Shown: positions 17,389 through 25,368 of the stretch, one piece after another
Layout: each line of letters starts with the position of its first letter
Numbering within the stretch: position 1 is the first letter of the stretch
NCBI GenBank assembly: GCA_002771215.1
Contig: PCRM01000034.1
Coordinates: forward strand, 1 to 36,356
Length of the DNA stretch: 36,356 nucleotides
DNA from: Candidatus Nealsonbacteria bacterium CG23_combo_of_CG06-09_8_20_14_all_40_13
GTDB lineage: Bacteria > Patescibacteriota > UBA1384 > UBA12157_A > GCA-002773005
Direction: 5' to 3'
The notes under the pieces: model-generated
Seen by the model: the letters and a program-made list of their open reading frames with translations, nothing else
Database searches by the model: none
What the model was told of the DNA's origin: nothing
Program-made: the position numbers and the translations under genes

Positions 17389-17858
17389 AAAGCAATAACC
17401 TTTCTCTCCTCCTCTTGCGGCAAATCGTTTTTGGCAATTTTAAAAACAGCTTCTTTGGGCAAACTAACACCTTCCATCTTACAAAATTCGTCAAGGGCGC
17501 CCAAATCCATTGGAATAACAATTTTGGGGTCAATTTGGTTAATCACCTCAATCGCCAACTTAGGAGATAAAGCTTTGTCTTTGCCAACTGGCACCATTAA
17601 AATATCCACACCGTTAATCTTGTCAACTTCAGAATCTGTTAAGGTGCGCGAGAGTTGCCCCAAATGTGCCACGGTCACTTCTTCTAAATTAAAAATGTAA
17701 ATACCGTCGTTTAAACCATCAATGAAAATGCCGGCAATCTCATATTCGCCCGGGCCAGCAAGCTCAACATCATTGACACGGGTTGGCTCACCCGTGTAAA
17801 CTGTGGCTTTTTTGTCTTTAATTTCGAAATTATCTTTACCTAAGTATTTAATCTGCAT
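17367..17858 (-). CDS. MBL-fold-like protein without the canonical HxHxDH motif
   Basis: 163 aa; 'GPGEYEIAGIFIDGLNDGIYIFNLEEVTVAHLGQLSRTLTDSEVDKINGVDILMVPVG' resembles the UPF0173-type C-terminal part. Confidence 0.7.
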   Translation of the reverse strand: MQIKYLGKDNFEIKDKKATVYTGEPTRVNDVELAGPGEYEIAGIFIDGLNDGIYIFNLEEVTVAHLGQLSRTLTDSEVDKINGVDILMVPVGKDKALSPKLAIEVINQIDPKIVIPMDLGALDEFCKMEGVSLPKEAVFKIAKNDLPQEEERKVIALCPQTKS

Positions 17859-17879
17859 AACTTTAAGCTTATTTTAGCA

Positions 17880-17911
17880 AAAAAAGAAGGCCGGCGCAAG
17901 TGCGCCGGCCG
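17880..17911 (-). terminator. Rho-independent terminator
   Basis: GGCCGGCGC-AAGT-GCGCCGGCC followed by T-run on minus strand. Confidence 0.85.
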
Positions 17912-17921
17912 GAAAAATGAG

Positions 17922-18030
17922 AATAAACTACTCCGCAGCAAGCTGCGGAGTATCCCCAAAGGGGCGAGTTTGTTTTTAAATAGGCTTCATCCTCGCAGCA
18001 AGCTACAAGGTATTCAGCCTCTTAAAAATA
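17922..18030 (+). repeat. AAACTACTC double-hairpin repeat, copy 1
   Basis: AATAAACTACTCCGCAGC-AA-GCTGCGGAGTATCC...AAATAGGCTTCATCCTCGCAGCAAGCTACAAGGTATTCAGCCTCTTAAAAATAA. Confidence 0.7.
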
Positions 18031-18032
18031 AC

Positions 18033-19661
18033 TCATTTGAAGCCATCGCCGATGTTTTCATAGGTGACTGTTTGAACCAACTCGCCATCAAGCCAAAATT
18101 TAATTCGCCAAGTGCCCGATACCCAGTCAAAATCAAAACCAGATGGTTTGAAGTATATCACTTCCGAAAATTGTTCGTCGTAGGAGTTAATATATTTTGA
18201 ATCATCCGTTGAACAACTCACACTACCGTCAGGACGAATAAAGACGGTTTTCCAAGTGTGAAGCCCGGGAGACAAATTGGCAAAATATAAATAAGCATAA
18301 ACGCAACTTTGCCAATAAAAACGATTAGTGTAATATTTCGGTCTGTCTTTTGGATAACTTTCATCCAGCCATTGATAAGGATCATTTTGCCCAAGAACAA
18401 TATTCACTGATGGTTCATTTGGCGCCCCCTCATTCTCATTCAAGCTTTCCTCCAGCGCTTTCCTCTCTTCCTCTGACATTTCATCAACGTAAATTTGGAT
18501 TGGTGAGGTAATCAGCTGGCCTGGGCTGTAGATGACATAGTTGTAAGCGCCGGGCTTTACTTGATCGGTGAAGGAGTATTCGACCTCACGAGTAACCAAG
18601 GGTATGACTGGAATGGTTCTGCGCGAATCAGGCACTTCAACGCCATCGCGGTACAAAACAATGGTCTTGGAATCATTAATTGGTCGCGGATAGACCAGAC
18701 GGAAATTAAAATCTACCTTTTGGTAGACGGTATTGATGCTTGCCTCATCGGTGCCAATTTGATAGGATAGTCCTTCCAATTGTCCTTCCCAAATTGAGGC
18801 GTAAGTATTTCCGCGAGAAATTGCCCAAGTCAAAAAGCCAGTAGCCAATTTATCTGCGTTAATGAAAGTAAAATAACCATCAGTGTCTACCCCATGACTG
18901 TCGTTGCCGCAGGTTACCCCGACAAGAAGGTTATTTTGGAGAAATTTCATATACAAATCGAGGTCTTTTTGTTCGTCAGAGCTGCCATTGAATGTTTCAA
19001 TAGTAGCGACGGGTGCAAACTCAGGGTAACTCTCGACCAACTCTTCCGGATTAGTCAATATTTTTTCTTTATACTTATCAAAATCAAAAGGCGGATTCCA
19101 CAAGGAAGGATGGGCTAAAACAATCACCGGGATATAATCTTTGGAAAAATCAAAATCCACAGAGGACTCTAAAGCTTTCGCCCGTTTAGCAACTTGATAT
19201 GAAAACATAATCTCATCGTAGCCGGCTTCCGGCAAGTACCAGTATTTACTATTTTCCCCTTGCTCCTTATCCGCAGCCAATACTAAAGCATGACACTTTA
19301 ACGAAGTATCTTTAAGGGGAAATTCGAAACCACCAATCATTAGCGGTGAACCCTTGCCAGAAAGCCAGTAGCAGCGTGAGATATAATCGTCGTAAGGATT
19401 ATTATTGTCATGAAGATGACCTTTGGCCACGCCATGCCAGCCAACCCCTTGCCCAAAACAATCAGCGTGTTCGGTCATAAAAATAAACTTCACATTATGC
19501 TTTTGAGCACCTTGCCAAATCGAATCAAGGTTATAAGTTCCGTCAGAATATTTGGAGTGAAAATGGACGATGCCTTTGAACCACTCCGCCGATGCCGCCT
19601 TTGACAGCACACCCACTAGTACCAATACGCCAAATACAACCAAAACTACTCTTTTCTTCAA
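18033..19661 (-). CDS. Secreted PHP-domain-like protein with C-terminal beta-rich domains
   Basis: 542 aa; TTG start with upstream GGAGG; signal peptide; 'GIVHFHSKYSDGTYNLD', 'FMTEHAD', 'VLAHPSLW', 'TCGNDSHG'. Confidence 0.8.
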   Translation of the reverse strand: MKKRVVLVVFGVLVLVGVLSKAASAEWFKGIVHFHSKYSDGTYNLDSIWQGAQKHNVKFIFMTEHADCFGQGVGWHGVAKGHLHDNNNPYDDYISRCYWLSGKGSPLMIGGFEFPLKDTSLKCHALVLAADKEQGENSKYWYLPEAGYDEIMFSYQVAKRAKALESSVDFDFSKDYIPVIVLAHPSLWNPPFDFDKYKEKILTNPEELVESYPEFAPVATIETFNGSSDEQKDLDLYMKFLQNNLLVGVTCGNDSHGVDTDGYFTFINADKLATGFLTWAISRGNTYASIWEGQLEGLSYQIGTDEASINTVYQKVDFNFRLVYPRPINDSKTIVLYRDGVEVPDSRRTIPVIPLVTREVEYSFTDQVKPGAYNYVIYSPGQLITSPIQIYVDEMSEEERKALEESLNENEGAPNEPSVNIVLGQNDPYQWLDESYPKDRPKYYTNRFYWQSCVYAYLYFANLSPGLHTWKTVFIRPDGSVSCSTDDSKYINSYDEQFSEVIYFKPSGFDFDWVSGTWRIKFWLDGELVQTVTYENIGDGFK

Positions 19662-19703
19662 TGCTCCCTGCCTCCTTTTTTGATTGGAAAGATTGTTAAT
19701 GAA

Positions 19704-20819
19704 CTACTTTGTTTTCTTCACCTTCTTTTTTATTTTAGTTTTAACCTTCGCCTGGGACAGCGTTATTTTATGACTACTTAAGTCAACTGATTCAATTTGG
19801 AAATCATATTGTTCGTCAAGCTGAAAAATTTCGCTTGGTTCTTTAATGCCATTGCCCATTTTTTCCAAAGGACAAAGAGCGTCTAAGCTTTCATCAATTT
19901 TCACAAACACGCCAAAAGATGTTAATTTGGTTACTTCTCCAGAAACCTTATCGCCAATTTTATATTTGGCCATTTTTTTCGCCCAAGGATCGGGCAAAAG
20001 ACGTTTGATTGACAGAAAAACCCTGCCTTTTTCAACTCCGATAATCATCACTTCAATTTCTTGCCCCACTTTGAACATATTTCTCAAATTAGATACTTTT
20101 TCCCAGGCAATTTCCGAAATATGCACTAAACCTTCAAATTCGCCTAAATTGATAAAAAGGCCAAAATCGGCGATGCCAGAAATAATCCCCTTTATGACAG
20201 TGTTAATTTTTAGTTGTTGGACTTTCTCGCTCTGCGTTTGCAAGGTTGCTTCTTTTTCAGAAAAAATCAATTTATTGGAACGTTTGTTATATGACAAAAT
20301 TTTTACTTGCAAGGTTTGGTTAAGCAATCCAGACAGCCGGCTGATAATTTCACCCTCTGAATGGGCGCCGCGCGGAAAGTGGCTGTAGGCAAGTTGGGAA
20401 ACTGGAGTGAATCCTTCCAATCCGCCGTAATCTACCACTAAGCCCCCGCGGGTAATTTTGGTCACATAAACACTAACCGGCTGACCTTCCTTGAATTTTT
20501 CTTCCAAAGTTCTAAAAACTCGTTCTCTATCTGCCCGGCGCAAAGAAAGCACCACATTGCCCTCATTATTTTCCATTGATAAAACGTAAGCCAAAACTTT
20601 ATCACCCTCTTTCATCTCTGGCACTAAAGTTGAAAATTCTCTCTGCGGAATAACCCCCATGGTCAAACCCGCCACATCCACTAAAATTTTGTTTCTGGAA
20701 ATATCCAAAATTTTTACTTCAATAACATCGCCTCCGCGAAAAGGGATTAAAGAAGGACCCATCTCTTCTACCAGTTGGGCCATGGATGTGTTATCTACTT
20801 GTTTGGTTGTTTTTTTCAT
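19704..20819 (-). CDS. rpsA: 30S ribosomal protein S1-like, four S1 repeats
   Basis: 371 aa; 'GFTPVSQL', 'GLVHISEIAWEKVSNL', 'KVSGEVTKLTSFGVFVKIDE'. Confidence 0.92.
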   Translation of the reverse strand: MKKTTKQVDNTSMAQLVEEMGPSLIPFRGGDVIEVKILDISRNKILVDVAGLTMGVIPQREFSTLVPEMKEGDKVLAYVLSMENNEGNVVLSLRRADRERVFRTLEEKFKEGQPVSVYVTKITRGGLVVDYGGLEGFTPVSQLAYSHFPRGAHSEGEIISRLSGLLNQTLQVKILSYNKRSNKLIFSEKEATLQTQSEKVQQLKINTVIKGIISGIADFGLFINLGEFEGLVHISEIAWEKVSNLRNMFKVGQEIEVMIIGVEKGRVFLSIKRLLPDPWAKKMAKYKIGDKVSGEVTKLTSFGVFVKIDESLDALCPLEKMGNGIKEPSEIFQLDEQYDFQIESVDLSSHKITLSQAKVKTKIKKKVKKTK

Positions 20820-20834
20820 TTTTTTTCTTAATTT

Positions 20835-21260
20835 TTACTTTTTAGGTAAACTCCTCGACTGCGCTCGGGGCAGGTATTTTTCAAAACGTTGTCTTTGATT
20901 GAAATCTTGTTTTTCTTTTTTAAAGTTAAAAATCAGATATTTCAAAATGAAAATCAGCCAAACGATAAAAACTAAAAACAAAATCTCAAAAAGGAAACGC
21001 ATGGACAAATAGGGAATTGCCTGCCAGTGAAAAAAGGTCAGCGCCAGACCAAATCCGCCTGTCCATAAAAGCAAGCTAAAAATTGAAGATTTTAATTTTT
21101 CAAGGTAAGGTTTTCCTTGGGTTTTTAAAAAAATTGCGACCGTTACGGCTGACAATACCATCGCAGAAAAAATTATAACTGAATACCAAAAAAAAGTAAA
21201 TGTTTGCGGCTGATAATTGAAAATAAAACTGGGCTGAATAAGCTTTTTAAAATCTATCAT
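20835..21260 (-). CDS. Small multi-TM membrane protein
   Basis: 141 aa with several hydrophobic segments. Confidence 0.65.
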   Translation of the reverse strand: MIDFKKLIQPSFIFNYQPQTFTFFWYSVIIFSAMVLSAVTVAIFLKTQGKPYLEKLKSSIFSLLLWTGGFGLALTFFHWQAIPYLSMRFLFEILFLVFIVWLIFILKYLIFNFKKEKQDFNQRQRFEKYLPRAQSRSLPKK

Positions 21261-21316
21261 TTTTATCTAATGACTAGTGACTGTTGACTAATTGACCCGG
21301 CGCGAAGCGCCGAAGG

Positions 21317-21643
21317 TGCCTAGGGTCAGAATCGAACTGACGACACCATGATTTTCCAATTAATCGTTTCTTCTCTCAATATAAACTTAGTTTACACCGA
21401 GTAAAACGAGGTGGACTATCTCATCTCCGACGTAACGTCGGAGTTGGGCGCTAATATAAGATTATTGTTGGGACTCACTTATTAGTCTCTACACCTTCTC
21501 TGATACCACAGCCCATCAGAGCTTGGCTCGGGATTGTTCGACATTTTGTCGAAGTTTCCCCGAATTCACCCAATTTTCATCCCCGCCTTGCGACGGGACG
21601 GACCGAAAACCAGTCATGTGCTCTACCACTGAGCTACCTAGGC
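21317..21643 (-). tRNA. tRNA-Phe(GAA) interrupted by a group I intron
   Basis: Exon 1 21612-21643 GCCTAGGTAGCTCAGTGGTAGAGCACATGACT; exon 2 21317-21356 GAAAATCATGGTGTCGTCAGTTCGATTCTGACCCTAGGCA. Spliced anticodon arm CATGA-CTGAAAA-TCATG. CCA is not fully encoded (CCT). Confidence 0.93.
21357..21611 (-). ncRNA. Self-splicing group I intron (255 nt) in tRNA-Phe, between U33 and G34
   Basis: Core motifs on minus strand: AATCCCGAGCCAAGC (21521-21535), GGTGTAGAGACTAAT (21481-21495), GAGATAGTCC (21413-21422); P1 GACU:GGUC with U.G at the splice site; P10 GAAAA:UUUUC; terminal G. Confidence 0.93.
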
Positions 21644-21646
21644 ATA

Positions 21647-22327
21647 TTATATTTTTAAAGATAAACCCTTAATCCAACCTTTTAATTTTCTCATCGATTC
21701 TACTTTTTTTATATATATATGTAATGTTCCATATAGTAAAGTGTTATGTTTTCTTTTTTTCTTACTTGATTTACTTATAACAATCTGTGGTCTATAAAAT
21801 TGTTGTTTTTTAGCTTTAAGAATTTTTGCCCAAAATTTTTGCGTTTTTTCTTTTTCAATATTTGGATGTAAATGAATTCGGAATTTGAAAACAGAATTAT
21901 CTATTTTACAAATTTCTATGAAGAACCTCATAATTAACTGAATTATTTTAGGATCTGAATTGCTAAATCTTACAGCACTTTTTTCTTTTTTACCACCTTC
22001 TGCCCAAAATAATCCTAAACCTATCCAAAATAATCTCTCCTTATTTAATTTCGGAATTTCTTTCGCATAACTATTAATTAATTTATTATGTTCAACTTTT
22101 AAAATTTGCGATCTTTTTTTGTTAAAATTCGTAATATTTCTTGCCCAAATAATTTTGGTTTTTAAAATGTTCCGTTTTTTAATAACTCTTGATAAAGGAT
22201 AATTTTTGAACCAAGTTGACAATGTACTCTTCGGAATATTTAAAAGTGTATTTATTTGATTATAACTTTTTCCTTCTTTCCTTAAAAACCAAGCTTGTTT
22301 TCTTTTATTCGAACTGACAATACTCAT
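21647..22327 (-). CDS. HTH + LAGLIDADG-like homing endonuclease candidate
   Basis: 226 aa; N-terminal HTH 'KSYNQINTLLNIPKSTLSTWFK'; 'IGLGLFWAEGGKKEKSAVRFSNSDPKIIQLIMRFF' resembles the LAGLIDADG motif region; very AT-rich. Confidence 0.6.
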   Translation of the reverse strand: MSIVSSNKRKQAWFLRKEGKSYNQINTLLNIPKSTLSTWFKNYPLSRVIKKRNILKTKIIWARNITNFNKKRSQILKVEHNKLINSYAKEIPKLNKERLFWIGLGLFWAEGGKKEKSAVRFSNSDPKIIQLIMRFFIEICKIDNSVFKFRIHLHPNIEKEKTQKFWAKILKAKKQQFYRPQIVISKSSKKKRKHNTLLYGTLHIYIKKVESMRKLKGWIKGLSLKI

Positions 22328-22374
22328 CTTGTTTTAATTATCTCATTGGTTCATATTATTGTCAAAGTTCAGTA

Positions 22375-22449
22375 TGGTGGGCGACGTAGGAGTCGAACCT
22401 ACAACCTACTGGATGTAAACCAGTCGCTCTGCCATTGAGCCAGTCGCCC
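22375..22449 (-). tRNA. tRNA-Val(TAC)
   Basis: GGGCGACTGGCTCAATGGCAGAGCG-ACTGG-TTTACAT-CCAGT-...GTAGGTTCGACTCCTACGTCGCCCACCA. Confidence 0.95.
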
Positions 22450-22519
22450 TTAACGCCGCTTTATCAATACTTTAACACCTTCAGCTAAATTTTTCAATCC
22501 AAAAGTTTAAAGATAACCC

Positions 22520-22600
22520 ACGATCGTAGCGAAAATTGAATCTAAACTAAAAAAATATCAAATTCCCAGGTTTAAATTTTCACATAAATCGGACGATCGT
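22520..22600. promoter_or_regulatory. Palindromic operator-like element with two ACGATCGT boxes
   Basis: ACGATCGT-agc-GAAAATTGAATCTAAAC ... GTTTAAATTTTC-n11-ACGATCGT; related half-element at 35747-35776. Confidence 0.5.
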
Positions 22601-22689
22601 CTAAATTATAGGAAAATCTTAGTAAAAGTAAAGTTTAGCGATTTCTAAGAAACTACCACTGGCTTAGTACTGGTGATAGTTTCTTTTAA

Positions 22690-23391
22690 TAAAAAAGCCC
22701 CAAGTGGTGGAGGTGACTTATATGAAGTCTCACCACTTGGGGCGGCGCCAGAGAAGGTGCAAGGAAAAGTTTGGCCTGGGAAGGGAGAGAGTTTTTAGCA
22801 ATTTTTCGAGAAAGGCGGCTCGGCGGAGGGGGTTCCCCTACTTAACCGGCTTGTCACTTGTGTTTCCACCAGCGTCGACAACCGGTGGCAAGATAGCCTT
22901 TCTGCCGGATTTATCTCCCATGCGTTTAGTGCATAGGCCGGTTCGCGCCATCTGCCCTACTTCCGACAAAAGAGACAGAACCTTCTTACCGACCCTTACC
23001 CAGGCCAAGAAACGCGGGATTGATGAAGTGCAAAAGAAAGGGGGCAGATCGTTTCCAGTCGCGACGTGCGTGATGGGTCTCATCTCCGCATAGAAACGAC
23101 CTTGGTCGGCTTTCGCCACAAACAGAGCCGTTACTTGGGTTATCCCATTGTGGCTTCCCTCTGTCTGCAGCTCCAGCTATAGCCCGTCTTTCTCTACAAA
23201 CGCAAATCACCAATCCCGAAAAATTTGAGAAAGGGGGGAGAAGCGGCTAATTCGGTCACGTGAGACAAACCGTCCCGCAGGGCAATTGCAGGTCAAATTG
23301 ACCCGCGCCCTGGTGACTATAGCTTCTGTACCATCCCCCTTTCTCAAGTTACCATTAGATAAGTTAATGTTCATCAAACTTTTCAGTTTGA
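22690..23391 (-). ncRNA. Candidate large structured noncoding RNA (~700 nt), unidentified class
   Basis: Own consensus promoter (23399-23427) and terminator (22691-22743); GC-richer than flanks; many nested helices including GGC-GAAA-GCC and an 11-bp helix 23227-23237/23335-23345; no ORF with a clear RBS. Confidence 0.7.
22691..22743 (-). terminator. Terminator of the large ncRNA
   Basis: 13-bp perfect stem GCCCCAAGTGGTG/CACCACTTGGGGC followed by TTTTTT on minus strand. Confidence 0.9.
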
Positions 23392-23398
23392 CAAAATG

Positions 23399-23427
23399 AT
23401 TATAGTATATACTTTAATTTTTGTCAA
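23399..23427 (-). promoter_or_regulatory. Perfect promoter TTGACA-N17-TATAAT for the ncRNA
   Basis: Minus strand TTGACA 23422-23427, TATAAT 23399-23404, 17-nt spacer. Confidence 0.9.
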
Positions 23428-23527
23428 GGTTTTTAGACAAATTTAAAAGTTTCATGCTAAAATTAACCTATAATAATCAAATGCAAAATCTGCAGCAAAC
23501 GAGATTCATTACCAAAAAAGCTATTTT

Positions 23528-25252
23528 ATGAATAATCTTCAAATCCGCAATTTTGTCATTATTTCTCATATCGACCACGGCAAATCAACGCTGGCCGACC
23601 GGCTTTTGGAGTTGACCAACACTGTGCCTAAAGACAAAATGCGCGCCCAATATTTAGATATGATGGATTTGGAACGCGAAAGGGGAGTAACAATTAAAAT
23701 GGCGCCAGTGAGAATGATTTGGAAAGATTCAATCCTTAACTTGATTGACACTCCGGGCCACGTTGATTTCGCCTACGAAGTTTCCAGAGCTTTAGCTGCT
23801 GTTGAAGGCGCTTTGCTTTTAGTTGACGCCACGGCCGGCATTCAAGCACAGACGCTTTTCAATTTGGAAAAAGCGCAAAAACAAAATTTAAAAATCATTC
23901 CCATAATCAATAAAATTGACTCGCCGGCCGCGCAAATCGAAAAAACACAAGAAGAACTGGTAAGTTTGGGCTTTCAAAAAGAGGAAATTTTGCAAATTTC
24001 CGCCAAAACAGGACAAAATGTCCAAAATGTTTTAAAAGCCATTATTGAAAGAATTCCTCCTCCAATTGAAAATTTACAAAATCCATTAAAGGCCTTAATT
24101 TTTGACTTGCTGTATGACCAATATAAGGGCGTTATTGCCTACGTGCGGGTATTTGACGGGACAATTGCCAAAAACGAAAAAATTAAATTTTTGATAGGGG
24201 AGACAGAAGGGGAGATTTTAGAACTTGGTTATTTTAAGCCGCAGTTTGCTACAGCTTCTAAAATATCCGCCGGCGAGATCGGCTACCTCAAAACCGGCAT
24301 TAAAGAAATTTCAAAAATAATGGTAGGGGACACTATCACGCTCGCCTCTATCGCCCACCCTGAGCAAGATTTAAAAATTGCCGGCTATCAGCAGCCAAAA
24401 CCAATGGTTTTTGCCAGCATTTACCCCATTGAGGGTGAAAACCATAAAAAATTAGCTGACGCGCTTGGGAAATTAAAATTAAATGATTACTCTCTCTCTT
24501 TTAATTTTGAACGGTCAAAAGCATTAGGGGCTGGCTTTCGCTGCGGTTTTTTGGGCTTGTTTCACTTAGAAATTACCAAAGAAAGATTAGAAAGAGAATC
24601 TGCCTTAGAGCTGATAGTTACTTCTCCGACGGTCGACATTCAAGTAACCGAGCACGGCTATCGCGAACCGTATGTTGATTTGGAAATTATCACCCCTCAA
24701 CAATATTTAGGTCAAGCAATGGAGCTAGCGCAATCTCACCGCGGACAATATAAAGAGATAAAATATCTTGGAGACCGGGTAATTGTGCTATACGAGAACC
24801 CGCTGTCTGAAATTATTATTGGTTTTTACGACCAGCTAAAAAATTTATCCGAGGGCTATGCCTCAATGAATTATCAGTTTTCAGGTTATAGAGATGCCGA
24901 TCTAGTTCAGTTGGATATTTTAATTGCCGGCGAAAAAGTTGAGCCGATGACCCAAATTGTTGCCCGCTCAAAATCAGAATCCACCAGCAGAAATATAGTG
25001 AAGAAATTAAAAGATTTAGTGCCAAGGCAGTTATACAAAGTTTCCCTGCAGGCGGCAATTGGTGCAAAAATCGTCGCCCGTGAAGATATTCCCGCCATGC
25101 GCAAAGATGTTACCGCGCCTTTGTATGGCGGTGATGTAACCAGGAAAAGAAAATTATTAGAAAAACAGAAAAAAGGCAAAAAACGTCTCAAGCACTTGGG
25201 CAAAGTGGACATCCCCAGCGATTTATTTTTAGAGCTTTTGAAAATTGATTAA
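23528..25252 (+). CDS. lepA: Elongation factor 4 (LepA)
   Basis: 574 aa; 'ISHIDHGKSTLADRLLELT', 'DTPGHVDFAYEVSRALAAVEGALLLVDA', 'YGGDVTRKRKLLEKQKKGKKRLK'. Confidence 0.98.
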   Translation: MNNLQIRNFVIISHIDHGKSTLADRLLELTNTVPKDKMRAQYLDMMDLERERGVTIKMAPVRMIWKDSILNLIDTPGHVDFAYEVSRALAAVEGALLLVDATAGIQAQTLFNLEKAQKQNLKIIPIINKIDSPAAQIEKTQEELVSLGFQKEEILQISAKTGQNVQNVLKAIIERIPPPIENLQNPLKALIFDLLYDQYKGVIAYVRVFDGTIAKNEKIKFLIGETEGEILELGYFKPQFATASKISAGEIGYLKTGIKEISKIMVGDTITLASIAHPEQDLKIAGYQQPKPMVFASIYPIEGENHKKLADALGKLKLNDYSLSFNFERSKALGAGFRCGFLGLFHLEITKERLERESALELIVTSPTVDIQVTEHGYREPYVDLEIITPQQYLGQAMELAQSHRGQYKEIKYLGDRVIVLYENPLSEIIIGFYDQLKNLSEGYASMNYQFSGYRDADLVQLDILIAGEKVEPMTQIVARSKSESTSRNIVKKLKDLVPRQLYKVSLQAAIGAKIVAREDIPAMRKDVTAPLYGGDVTRKRKLLEKQKKGKKRLKHLGKVDIPSDLFLELLKID

Positions 25253-25287
25253 AAAAGCTCTAATTTAATCATTTTTCTGCTATTTGC

Positions 25288-25316
25288 TTGACAAAAGTAT
25301 GGAAATATGGTATCAT
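25288..25316 (+). promoter_or_regulatory. Promoter TTGACA-N17-TATCAT
   Basis: TTGACA 25288-25293; TATCAT 25311-25316; 17-nt spacer. Confidence 0.75.
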
Positions 25317-25368
25317 AATCTAGTTCTTGTTCTTTGAGAACATATTCTTATCAAAGGGGGTACCAAAA

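Noticed and set aside
21300-21650. Two separate degenerate tRNAs around a spacer
   Set aside because: The halves assemble into one perfect tRNA-Phe and the spacer has all group I core motifs and splice-site pairings.
22704-23093. 129-aa plus-strand ORF and the 93-aa minus-strand ORF (22838-23119) in the ncRNA block
   Set aside because: No convincing RBS or recognisable protein family; both overlap strong helices and lie inside a unit with its own promoter and terminator on the minus strand. The minus ORF is the more plausible alternative and should be tested, but I do not call it.
22690-23391. RNase P RNA, tmRNA or SRP RNA identity for the large ncRNA
   Set aside because: Key motifs (GAGGAAAGUCC/ACAGAAA; tRNA-like GGTTCRA...CCA end; GGAAGGAAGCAGCC-type loop) are absent.
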